NCBI GenBank assembly: GCA_007128495.1
Contig: SKXH01000160.1
Location: 1 to 30,566 of the forward strand
Length of the DNA: 30,566 bases
Source: Bacteroidota bacterium
GTDB taxonomy: Bacteria; Bacteroidota; Ignavibacteria; T3Sed10-11
Direction of reading: 5' to 3'
Of the stretch, positions 1-7,028 are shown one piece after another. The stretch's first letter is position 1. Every line of letters begins with the position of its first letter. A model generated the notes under the pieces. That model did not search any database, had not been told where the DNA came from, and saw nothing but the letters and a program-made list of their open reading frames with translations. Position numbers and translations under genes: made by a program.

Positions 1-597
1 ATTACCGGTATTAACGGATCGGGGAAATCGACATTGGTGAAGATCATTGCTGGCATTCTTTCACCGACCCGCGGAGCGGTCACCTTGACGGTCGAGGGTA
101 AAGAGGTGAAACTTGAACAGTATCACAATTATGTCGGTTTTGTGGCACCGTATATTCAGATGTACGATGAGTTTAGCGCGTATGAAAACCTGAAATTTTT
201 TGCACGAATCCGCGGTAAAAAATTCGATACCGGGTATGTGGATAATATGCTTGATCGTATTTTACTTTATTCAAGACGCAATGATGCCGTGCGGACATAT
301 TCCAGCGGAATGAAACAGCGCTTAAAATATGCTTTTGCACTCCTACACAAACCGGAAATACTGATATTCGATGAACCCCGTGCTAATTTAGACAGGCATG
401 GTATCGCAACCGTGTATTCTATCATGGAGGAGAATAAGCCGGAGTGTATTCTCATTCTTGCCACCAACGATCAAGAAGATCTCTCGTATGCAGAAACCAT
501 ACTGAATCTTGATGAGTTAAAAGCCCGGCGAAAGTTAGGAAAGCAAACTGATTATTCGGCAAAGGCAAGCCGCCCATCCACAGAGATGACAAAATAG
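1..597 (+). CDS. ccmA: Haem exporter ATP-binding protein CcmA (5'-truncated)
   Basis: This is the nucleotide-binding subunit of the CcmAB ABC transporter, which in Ccm systems uses ATP to release haem-loaded CcmE from CcmC. The frame is open from base 1, so the start lies upstream of the window. The visible part opens with a Walker A loop (GINGSGKST, about codons 3-11). Next come the ABC signature YSSGMKQR (near bases 298-318), Walker B ILIFDEP (358-378) and a D-loop ending in NLD. The position usually held by the switch (H-loop) histidine reads ATND, with Asn (AAC) instead of His. ccmB starts 2 nt after the stop, and ccmC, ccmE and ccmF follow, which supports CcmA over a generic ABC ATPase. 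The Asn could be lineage-typical or reduce activity; I cannot tell. Confidence 0.9.
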   Translation: MTGINGSGKSTLVKIIAGILSPTRGAVTLTVEGKEVKLEQYHNYVGFVAPYIQMYDEFSAYENLKFFARIRGKKFDTGYVDNMLDRILLYSRRNDAVRTYSSGMKQRLKYAFALLHKPEILIFDEPRANLDRHGIATVYSIMEENKPECILILATNDQEDLSYAETILNLDELKARRKLGKQTDYSAKASRPSTEMTK

Positions 598-599
598 GT

Positions 600-1271
600 A
601 TGATCTATATTCAACAAACAGCAGCGGTGTTCTTTAAAGACTTCAAGTCTGAACTGCGGACACGCTATGCTATCAATGCACTTGTGATGTTTGTTATAAC
701 CACACTGTCGATCATACTTTTTTCGATAGGCGGTGAGCGGGTGTCGCCTGATGTGCTGGCAGGAATGTTGTGGGTCGTAATATTTTTCTCGGCAATGTCC
801 GGCTTATCGCGTTCATTTGTCAGCGAAGAAGAACGCGGAACAACAATGACACTTCAATTGCTAACACAACCGGCGATCGTGTATTTTGGAAAACTCCTCT
901 TCAACATTGTTCTCATTTTTTCGATTAATACACTTGTTGTAACACTCTATTTGTTGCTGATTCCGCTGTTTGTGGTTCAGACTACAAGTATCTTTTTATT
1001 GACGCTTGTTCTCGGGAGTTTTGGTCTGGCGTGCGCCTCAACAATAATTGCAGCCATCATCGCAAAGGCGAATTCCAAAGGAACGCTCTATCCGGTCTTG
1101 TCGTTTCCCATATTATTGCCACTTTTAATGACTGTTATGAACGCTACCAAACTATCACTTGACGGAGCGCCTTTCGCTGAAGCAAGCGGCGAATTCCGGG
1201 TTCTTGTTTCATATTCCGTGGTTTTAATCGCCGTTTCGTGGGTCTTATTTGACTATGTTTGGAAGGATTGA
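600..1271 (+). CDS. ccmB: Haem exporter membrane protein CcmB
   Basis: This is the membrane subunit of the CcmAB transporter. The 223-residue protein matches the family's usual size (about 220). It begins with a soluble stretch containing KDFKSELRTRYAINALVMFV, typical of CcmB, followed by about six hydrophobic helices. A cytoplasmic loop reads RSFVSEEERGTTMTLQLL, the conserved CcmB region between helices 2 and 3. The ATG lies 2 nt after the ccmA stop, so the two genes are almost certainly co-transcribed and translationally coupled. A 184-nt gap follows before ccmC, unusual for a compact ccm operon and possibly marking a second transcription unit. Confidence 0.92.
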   Translation: MIYIQQTAAVFFKDFKSELRTRYAINALVMFVITTLSIILFSIGGERVSPDVLAGMLWVVIFFSAMSGLSRSFVSEEERGTTMTLQLLTQPAIVYFGKLLFNIVLIFSINTLVVTLYLLLIPLFVVQTTSIFLLTLVLGSFGLACASTIIAAIIAKANSKGTLYPVLSFPILLPLLMTVMNATKLSLDGAPFAEASGEFRVLVSYSVVLIAVSWVLFDYVWKD

Positions 1272-1276
1272 TATTG

Positions 1277-1303
1277 CCTTATTGATAAGGTTTTCTTATT
1301 TTT
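1277..1303 (+). terminator. Weak hairpin plus T-rich tract after ccmB
   Basis: The inverted repeat CCTTA-TTGA-TAAGG lies 5 nt after the ccmB stop and is followed by TTTTCTTATTTTT. The stem is only 5-6 bp and AT-rich, so it would be at most a leaky terminator between ccmAB and ccmC. The position right after a stop codon and the T tract support the call; the weak stem argues against strong termination. Confidence 0.3.
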
Positions 1304-1346
1304 AAAATAATATAAGACTTGGAGTTCCAATTTATAGGATTATGGA

Positions 1347-1414
1347 GAACGTTTTTGAAAAAAGTTCCCTTAAAATGCAGAAATTTTCGGCACCAGTCTG
1401 GCACAACATTTGAT
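1347..1414 (+). promoter_or_regulatory. Candidate ccmC promoter region: palindrome and sigma-54-like boxes
   Basis: Two signals sit between ccmB and ccmC. Bases 1347-1367 form a 21-nt imperfect palindrome, with GAAC and TTTTT matching AAAAA and GTTC around the centre, so 18 of 21 positions are symmetric. Bases 1399-1414 read TGGCAC-N5-TTGAT, close to the sigma-54 -24/-12 pattern TGGCAC-N5-TTGCW, but the key GC of the -12 box is GA. Either could control a separate ccmC-ccmF unit. Both calls are inference from base patterns. Confidence 0.25.
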
Positions 1415-1455
1415 GTAATATATGTAGTAAATTTCAACACTGGAGGATGCGGGTT

Positions 1456-2169
1456 TTGAAAGGTAAATTCTGGAAAATATTTTTGGGTGTCTGGTTGTCG
1501 ATAGTGATCATTGTGGGAATGTCCCTGCCGATGGTTCCATCACCGCAATCATTTTTTGAATTCCCGATTATTCCGGGACTTGAAGAAAAGGCCCGTATCA
1601 TCTTTTTCCATGTCCCCACGGCCTGGATTGCTGTTATCGCTTTTTTAATGGCAATGGTAAACGGTATTCAATACCTCCGGAAGAACGATCTTGAATATGA
1701 TATCCGCTCTTCTTCAGCAGCCGGGCTCGGATTGGTGTTTTGTGTACTGGCAACAGTTACCGGCGCGATCTGGGCAAAGTTCAACTGGGGTGCTTACTGG
1801 AACTGGGATCCCCGGCAAACCTCCATCTTTGTATTGATGCTGATTTATGGCGCTTACTTCGCTTTACGCTCGGCGATAGACATTGACGAAAAACGGGCGA
1901 GTCTATCTGCTGTCTATGCCATAATCGCATTTGTGACTGTTCCGTTTCTGGTTTTTATTATGCCGAGAATGATGACCGGCTTACATCCCGGTTCGGCAAG
2001 TGACGACGGTGCAGGTCCCGTTGTAGATTTCAGTATGGATACGCCGATGTATATCGTGTTCATTTCATCTCTTATTGGCTTTACATTGCTTTATTTATGG
2101 ATGTATGAGTTGAGAGTCCGGCTGGGTAAGATTGAGTTACATTATGAATCGCTTCGTTCACATGATTAG
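1456..2169 (+). CDS. ccmC: Cytochrome c maturation protein CcmC
   Basis: This integral membrane protein binds haem in the periplasm and loads it onto CcmE. From a TTG start at 1456 it has 237 residues with about six TM helices. The tryptophan-rich WWD haem-handling motif is WGAYWNWDPR (111-120). Candidate axial histidines are H52 (FFHVPTAW) and H177 (MTGLHPGS), matching the two conserved CcmC histidines. Start choice: an in-frame ATG at 1447 directly abuts the Shine-Dalgarno GGAGG (1442-1446) with zero spacing, whereas TTG at 1456 has 9 nt spacing, so TTG is preferred. The next gene starts 10 nt after the stop. The paralogous family member CcsA is excluded by the ccmB and ccmE context. Confidence 0.93.
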   Translation: MKGKFWKIFLGVWLSIVIIVGMSLPMVPSPQSFFEFPIIPGLEEKARIIFFHVPTAWIAVIAFLMAMVNGIQYLRKNDLEYDIRSSSAAGLGLVFCVLATVTGAIWAKFNWGAYWNWDPRQTSIFVLMLIYGAYFALRSAIDIDEKRASLSAVYAIIAFVTVPFLVFIMPRMMTGLHPGSASDDGAGPVVDFSMDTPMYIVFISSLIGFTLLYLWMYELRVRLGKIELHYESLRSHD

Positions 2170-2179
2170 GAGGAATTGA

Positions 2180-2344
2180 TTGGAATCACTGTATGAGTTT
2201 CTCGATCAGCACGATATATATATCGTCCTGATAATTGTGCTGGTGATCTGGTTGTTGTTGTATTTTTACTTGTTTAGAATAGATAAGAAAATAACGAAAA
2301 TAGAAGAATCAACAGAAAGTAACAGCAGCGGTAAAAATAATTAG
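2180..2344 (+). CDS. ccmD: CcmD-like single-pass membrane protein (54 aa)
   Basis: This short gene starts with TTG at 2180, 6 nt after a strong AGGAGG (2168-2173), and ends with TAG at 2342-2344. It encodes 54 residues: a short polar N-terminus (MESLYEFLDQHD), one TM helix (about residues 13-32, rich in I, V and L), then a charged tail with RIDKKITKIEE. Size, topology and position between ccmC and ccmE match CcmD, the small protein that helps release holo-CcmE from CcmC. CcmD sequences are poorly conserved, so the call rests on context and topology. The non-ATG start and small size make it easy to miss. Confidence 0.75.
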   Translation: MESLYEFLDQHDIYIVLIIVLVIWLLLYFYLFRIDKKITKIEESTESNSSGKNN

Positions 2345-2369
2345 CATTACTAACTTAAGGAGTGCGGGT

Positions 2370-2780
2370 ATGAACGCAAAAGCAATTGTAGCAGGTGTCA
2401 TTATAGTGATCTTTCTTATATTCTGCGCATGGTCGTTTCTCGAGAGCAATGTGGAATATACTGATTTTCAGAATGCTTACGAGACCGGGCGCACTGTTCA
2501 AGTGGAAGGCACGTGGGTAGAAGAAAAGGGTGAAAAATACAACGCGGAAAGAAATGAATTCACATTCTATATGGCCGACAAAAACGATCAGATAGTCCGC
2601 GTTGTGCTCGAAGGCCCCCGACCGAATAATTTCGAAATTGCAACCAGTGTGGTCGCTCGTGGTCAATTCGTTTCGGAAGATGAATTCCGTTCGACGAATG
2701 TGCTTACGAAGTGCCCTTCGAAGTACGAAGGAACCGCTGAAGAAATGATGGGTGCCTCGGGTAAGGAATATTATGAATAA
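2370..2780 (+). CDS. ccmE: Cytochrome c maturation haem chaperone CcmE, CxxxY type
   Basis: CcmE is a membrane-anchored periplasmic OB-fold protein that covalently carries haem from CcmC to CcmF. The 136-residue product has an N-terminal TM anchor (about residues 4-22) and a beta-rich domain. Canonical CcmE attaches haem through a histidine in an HxxxY motif; here the equivalent site is C115-P-S-K-Y119, the CxxxY variant known from Desulfovibrio and archaeal Ccm systems. AAGGAG lies about 8 nt before the ATG. It is flanked by ccmD-like and ccmF genes in one unit. No ccmH or ccmG follows, which agrees with the reduced Ccm systems in which this variant occurs. Confidence 0.92.
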   Translation: MNAKAIVAGVIIVIFLIFCAWSFLESNVEYTDFQNAYETGRTVQVEGTWVEEKGEKYNAERNEFTFYMADKNDQIVRVVLEGPRPNNFEIATSVVARGQFVSEDEFRSTNVLTKCPSKYEGTAEEMMGASGKEYYE

Positions 2781-2819
2781 CCCGCGTACATGGGGTACTG
2801 AATTAACGAAGGAGGATAA

Positions 2820-5120
2820 ATGATAGGCAGTATAATAATTAAAATTGCATTCCTCGGAATTATAGTCTCGCTCGTTGCATACTATCTCTCGTTCCGGAAT
2901 GAAAATCAGAAGTTTCTAACCTATGCCCGCATCGGGTATCATACATCAGTTGTCGGCTTGATGGTTGCCTCGGCAATCTTAATGTATCTTATACTGACGC
3001 ACCAATTTCAATACACGTATGTCTGGAGCTACAGTTCGCTGGCATTACCGACAGGGTTATTGGCTGCCTCGTTCTGGGCAGGACAGGAAGGCAGCTTCCT
3101 GTTATGGGCGTTGTTTGCAGGCCTGGTTGGTGTATTTCTCATGTCGTATTCATCAAACAAAGGATATGAAGGGCAGTTGATGTTTGTATACTCAATGGTC
3201 GTCGGGGTACTGCTCTTGATGCTTGTGGTAAAGGATCCGTTTTTGCGGGTATGGGAATCGTTTCCCGGACAGGTTGAGGCAGGATTTGCACCGGCAGACG
3301 GACGCGGAATGAACCCGCTCTTGCAAAATTATTGGATGGTCATTCATCCGCCGGTACTTTTTGTTGGTTTTGCCGCGATGGGTGCTACCTACGCTTTTGC
3401 AGTTGCTGCATTACTTAAAAAGGATTACACGCACTGGGTGCGTCCCGCAACTCCGTGGTTTGCGTTCGGTGTGTTGTCGCTCGGTCTCGGCATTATGCTC
3501 GGCGGCTACTGGGCATATGAAACACTCGGCTGGGGTGGTTACTGGGCCTGGGATCCTGTAGAAAACTCCTCACTTGTACCGTGGCTGATCGGTCTTGCAG
3601 CGCTGCATACTATGCTCGCTCAGCGTCGAAGCGGTGCTTTTGTGCGGACAAACCTTGTACTCGGTATTTTCACTTTTGTTCTTGTATTGTACAGTACCTT
3701 CCTTACCCGGAGCGGTGTGTTGGGTGCAACTTCAGTGCACTCGTTCGTTGAGCCGGGTTGGATGGCATATATATTATTGTTATCGTTTATAATTTTCTTC
3801 GGTGGGTTCGGCTTACTGCTGTTATTCGTTCGTATGCGTGAGATGCCGAGTGTACCGATTGAGTATAATTATATATCGCGTGAGTTTGCACTCTTCCTTG
3901 GTGCCGCATCATTAATATTCATTGCATTGTTTACCATTGTCGGAACCTCATCACCGATCATTACCAATTTAATAAAAGGACAGGTGAGTGCGGTTGATAT
4001 CTCGTTCTATGAACAGACCACAACACCGTTCGGAATAGCTGTTGCTTTTCTGGCGGGTTTTGCTCAGATACTATGGTGGAAATCCTCCAAAGCAAGAAAT
4101 ATTATAAAGAATATGCTCCCCGGGCTGATCATCTCTGCGATTGCAACAGGTATTATGGTCGCTTTCGGTCTGTCAACCTTTATGATGATCCTGTTAACGT
4201 TTGCTGCTTGGTTTGTACTTGTCGTGAATATTCAGATGGCCTATAAAATAGGTAAAAACAACCCGCGGTTTATCGGCGGCGCAGTTGCACACATCGGTGT
4301 CGGACTATTATTCCTCGGATTTATCACCACTGCTATGTATGACCGTCAGCAGACTATTCAGCTTGTAGAGAACGAACCGGTCGAAGCGCTCGGTTATACT
4401 TTAACATATACCGGCTATACACCTGCCGGGCATGAACGGTGGGCATTTAACGTAACCGCAGAGCGTGAAGGCAGGCAAATCAATCTGGCGCCGATAATGT
4501 ATCAAAGTGATTTCAACAATAGCTTAATAAGAAATCCGGATATTGTTAACAGATTGACGTTCGATTTTTACCTTGCACCTCTCGGATTAGATACAAAAGA
4601 AGTTGAGGGTATTGCAGAGAGTACCCACACCTTACAACGGGGCAGAGAAAAAACTATTGAAGATTACACGGTCACCTTTGTCGGTTTTGACATGGATAGT
4701 GACCAACACGCTATGGGCAGTTCAAGCGAAATGGTTATTGGTGTAGACCTCGAAGTAGAACACAATGGTGACGTTGAGCGCGTGGTACCTGAAGTGGTAA
4801 ATCGGGCGGGTGAAATGGATTTCCGGCCTGCGATGACTTCGGATGCTTCACTTGAATTTAATGTCGTTTCAATCCGCCCGGATCAAGAGTACCCGGACCG
4901 CTCGAGTGTAACGCTTGATATCCGGCAAGGCGGTACTCAACTTACCGATTCCGGTCCTGCGAAAACTCAGGATGTACTCATCGTTGAAGCGAGTATTCAG
5001 CCATTTATTAATTTGGTCTGGCTCGGCACCATTGTGACCATCATCGGATTATTGATCACAATAGTACGGCGGGCACGCGAAGCACGCCCGAAAAATGTTG
5101 AGGCATGGTCGGCAGAATAA
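2820..5120 (+). CDS. ccmF: Cytochrome c haem lyase subunit CcmF
   Basis: This large polytopic protein transfers haem from CcmE to the CXXCH motif of apocytochromes. At 766 residues it is longer than the roughly 650 typical of E. coli-type CcmF, mainly through a large soluble region (about residues 510-725) before the last TM helix. The WWD signature is WGGYWAWDPV (238-247). The four histidines expected to ligate haem are present: H176 (VIHPPVLF), H263 (ALHTML), H307 (SVHSFVEPG) and H491 (VAHIGVG). A strong Shine-Dalgarno (AAGGAGG) precedes the ATG by about 6 nt. It is the last ccm gene in the window and is followed by an intrinsic terminator. Confidence 0.95.
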   Translation: MIGSIIIKIAFLGIIVSLVAYYLSFRNENQKFLTYARIGYHTSVVGLMVASAILMYLILTHQFQYTYVWSYSSLALPTGLLAASFWAGQEGSFLLWALFAGLVGVFLMSYSSNKGYEGQLMFVYSMVVGVLLLMLVVKDPFLRVWESFPGQVEAGFAPADGRGMNPLLQNYWMVIHPPVLFVGFAAMGATYAFAVAALLKKDYTHWVRPATPWFAFGVLSLGLGIMLGGYWAYETLGWGGYWAWDPVENSSLVPWLIGLAALHTMLAQRRSGAFVRTNLVLGIFTFVLVLYSTFLTRSGVLGATSVHSFVEPGWMAYILLLSFIIFFGGFGLLLLFVRMREMPSVPIEYNYISREFALFLGAASLIFIALFTIVGTSSPIITNLIKGQVSAVDISFYEQTTTPFGIAVAFLAGFAQILWWKSSKARNIIKNMLPGLIISAIATGIMVAFGLSTFMMILLTFAAWFVLVVNIQMAYKIGKNNPRFIGGAVAHIGVGLLFLGFITTAMYDRQQTIQLVENEPVEALGYTLTYTGYTPAGHERWAFNVTAEREGRQINLAPIMYQSDFNNSLIRNPDIVNRLTFDFYLAPLGLDTKEVEGIAESTHTLQRGREKTIEDYTVTFVGFDMDSDQHAMGSSSEMVIGVDLEVEHNGDVERVVPEVVNRAGEMDFRPAMTSDASLEFNVVSIRPDQEYPDRSSVTLDIRQGGTQLTDSGPAKTQDVLIVEASIQPFINLVWLGTIVTIIGLLITIVRRAREARPKNVEAWSAE

Positions 5121-5180
5121 ATTTAAAATGAACACACTGGTGTATATAGCTGTACGTCAACGTGGTTGACGCTCATAGTA

Positions 5181-5217
5181 AACCCCGTATATTTTGTAAA
5201 TATACGGGGTTTTTTTT
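5181..5217 (+). terminator. Rho-independent terminator of the ccm cluster
   Basis: A perfect 14-bp inverted repeat (arms 5181-5194 and 5198-5211, core CCCCGTATA / TATACGGGG) encloses the 3-nt loop TGT and runs into eight T's (5210-5217). It lies about 60 nt after the ccmF stop, a textbook intrinsic terminator. The A-rich left flank is short, so it acts mainly in the forward direction. Confidence 0.93.
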
Positions 5218-5267
5218 ATGTTATTTTGAATCAAAATGGTTATTATATAAAGACTGAATATTTTAAG

Positions 5268-5693
5268 ATGAAACGTAAAATTTATTTTGCCGGCTCGATT
5301 AGTGGGGGAAGAGGTGATAAAAAATTATATCAATTGTTAATTCGTCATCTTGCTGCATATGGTACGGTGCTGACGGAGCACATTGGCGATCAAAGTATGA
5401 CGAAACTGGGCGAAGATGGATTTTCAGATTCCGAAATATATCAACGGGATGTATCATGGATCCGGGAAGCAGATATTGTTGTCGCTGAAGTCTCCACACC
5501 TTCTCTTGGGGTGGGCTATGAGATAGGTCAAGCCGAAGTAATGAACAAACCAATTTTATGTTTATATCAAAATCGAGAAAACCATAGATTATCCGCGATG
5601 ATAGCCGGTAACCCGAGACTTGTTGTTGTACGGTACGAATCATCTGAAGATGTGATAAATAATATTGATACTTTTTTTGATTCACTAAAATAA
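5268..5693 (+). CDS. DNPH1/RCL-like deoxynucleotide 5'-monophosphate N-glycosidase
   Basis: This belongs to the nucleoside 2-deoxyribosyltransferase fold and most resembles animal DNPH1 (Rcl), which hydrolyses the glycosidic bond of 2'-deoxynucleoside 5'-monophosphates. The 141-residue protein has YFAGSISGGRGD (6-17) as the phosphate/sugar-binding start, TVLTEHIG (33-40), D61 in QRDVSW, EADIVVAEVSTPSLGVGYE (67-85) with E85 as the expected nucleophile, and LSAMI near the end. ATG at 5268 is chosen because upstream in-frame codons run through the ccm terminator. Its Shine-Dalgarno is weak (TAAG). Role in nucleotide-pool cleaning is inferred from the family; a plain deoxyribosyltransferase is the alternative. 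Confidence 0.85.
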   Translation: MKRKIYFAGSISGGRGDKKLYQLLIRHLAAYGTVLTEHIGDQSMTKLGEDGFSDSEIYQRDVSWIREADIVVAEVSTPSLGVGYEIGQAEVMNKPILCLYQNRENHRLSAMIAGNPRLVVVRYESSEDVINNIDTFFDSLK

Positions 5694-5724
5694 TGGCTGA
5701 ATACCTGATCAATTGGAGCGTATC

Positions 5725-6600
5725 ATGAAAATTCCCGGCTTACGCGGTTTCGGACCTTACGAATTGTTAAAGCGGGCGGTTACATATTATCTTCAAAACG
5801 ATATGCTTACCTACGCTTCGGCACTCGCCTTCCAGGCGCTTTTTTCGATATTCCCGTTTCTCATCGTACTTATTGCGATGCTCGGTTTTTTTGATATGAT
5901 GCAATTTTTTGATTGGGTTCGGCAACAGATGAGTTTGATGTTCCCCCATGAAGCTATGGAGCAGGTCGATCTGGTAATTGCCGAAGTGCAGCAACCGCGC
6001 GGTGGCTTACTGTCACTGGGTTTAATCGTTGCTCTCTGGGTAGCATCCGGGGCAATGCGGGTTACCATCAACGCGTTAAATGTCGTCTATAATGTGACTG
6101 AAGCGCGGCCGTTCTATAAACTGTATCCGCTCTCTATTGTGTATACTCTTTGTATAGCCCTTATGCTGATCGCTGCTGCCGTTCTTATGGTAACGGGACC
6201 GCAAGTTATGCAGTGGATAGCCGAGCAAATAGGAATAGAACAATTTGTCGTCACGTTATGGACGTGGCTCCGTCTGCCACTTGCATTGTTATTGTTTATG
6301 CTTACAGTTGCATTCGTTTACTATATTGCTCCTGATGTTGAACAAAAAATACGGTTTATCACTCCGGGTTCTGTCCTCTCGGTTGTGGTCTGGGTTTTGG
6401 CTTCGCTGGGATTTGGATATTATATACAGAATTTTGCAGATTATAGCGCCGTATACGGAAGTATCGGTACGGTGATCGTACTTATGATGTACTTTTATAT
6501 TTCAGCCGCTGTGTTGTTATTCGGAGCCGAGGTAAATGCGGTGATTGAAGATCACGTACCCTCCGGAAAGAATTTCGGAGAAAAAAAATTTAAAACGTAG
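5725..6600 (+). CDS. YihY/BrkB family inner-membrane protein
   Basis: This 291-residue polytopic protein has about six TM helices and the conserved N-terminal region DMLTYASALAFQALFSIFPFLIVLIA, typical of the YihY/UPF0761 (formerly ribonuclease BN) family. The family's biochemical role is not firmly established. ATG at 5725 is preferred over an in-frame TTG at 5713 because GGAG (5715-5718) sits 6 nt before the ATG and overlaps the TTG. It follows the DNPH1-like gene by 31 nt and probably shares its transcript. The C-terminus (EDHVPSGKNFGEKKFKT) is short and basic. The next gene is convergent. Confidence 0.88.
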   Translation: MKIPGLRGFGPYELLKRAVTYYLQNDMLTYASALAFQALFSIFPFLIVLIAMLGFFDMMQFFDWVRQQMSLMFPHEAMEQVDLVIAEVQQPRGGLLSLGLIVALWVASGAMRVTINALNVVYNVTEARPFYKLYPLSIVYTLCIALMLIAAAVLMVTGPQVMQWIAEQIGIEQFVVTLWTWLRLPLALLLFMLTVAFVYYIAPDVEQKIRFITPGSVLSVVVWVLASLGFGYYIQNFADYSAVYGSIGTVIVLMMYFYISAAVLLFGAEVNAVIEDHVPSGKNFGEKKFKT

Positions 6601-6796
6601 CCAACAGGTATAACTACAAATGCATATAGACCGATAATAGTATACCCGGTTACTGAGGAAAAAATATATTCACGATAGCATCTTAAAGCTATTTATACAA
6701 TCGGGTCGATGGCGCAGCCGGGTGCACGAGTTCATCGCTCTTCTGGTAAAGAATACACCCGGTTAGCGTCTGGCACTCAAGATCATTACTTGATTA
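6601..6796. other. Convergent intergenic region with foldable 45-nt element (6718-6762)
   Basis: No gene is seen here between the 3' ends of the YihY gene (+) and copZ (-). Bases 6718-6724 (CCGGGTG) and 6756-6762 (CACCCGG) form a perfect 7-bp stem around 31 nt. The interior can form two small hairpins, GAG/CTC and TTCT/AGAA. No T tract adjoins the stem on either strand, so it is not a standard intrinsic terminator. It lacks a T-loop and 3' CCA, so it is not a tRNA. Confidence 0.35.
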
Positions 6797-7012
6797 TTAT
6801 TGTTCCGGAATCATTGTATAACCCGCATCAGCTACTTTTTGTTTTACCTCTTCTTTATTCAATTCACCTTCATGAGTAATAACAACTTGATCTTGCTCGT
6901 GCGAAGCAGTTACATCGTTGACTCCCGGTAAGGTTTTGACGGCTTTTGCGACTGCTGCTTCACAATGTCCGCACGTCATACCTTCAACGGTTAAAGTTGT
7001 TTGCTGGCTCAT
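6797..7012 (-). CDS. copZ: Copper chaperone CopZ (HMA domain)
   Basis: This cytoplasmic Cu(I) chaperone of 71 residues is a single heavy-metal-associated ferredoxin-like domain. The metal-binding loop is GMTCGHC (residues 11-17, cysteines C14 and C17). It delivers Cu(I) to the P-type ATPase encoded immediately upstream (copA ends at 7029, 16 nt away), so the pair is clearly one transcript. A strong GAGGAGG sits about 6 nt before the ATG. Unlike many CopZ proteins it carries no extra cysteine tail. It is the last gene of the minus-strand copper island. Confidence 0.93.
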   Translation of the reverse strand: MSQQTTLTVEGMTCGHCEAAVAKAVKTLPGVNDVTASHEQDQVVITHEGELNKEEVKQKVADAGYTMIPEQ

Positions 7013-7028
7013 ATAATCCTCCTCGAAG

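Noticed and set aside
5166..5267. N-terminal extension of the DNPH1-like protein
   Set aside because: The added codons run through the ccm intrinsic terminator and match nothing in the family; ATG 5268 begins the conserved strand.
6706..6790. Possible tRNA-like cloverleaf with a 7-bp closing stem
   Set aside because: There is no T-loop GTTCRA motif, no recognisable anticodon arm and no CCA or discriminator context. It is kept only as a foldable intergenic element.
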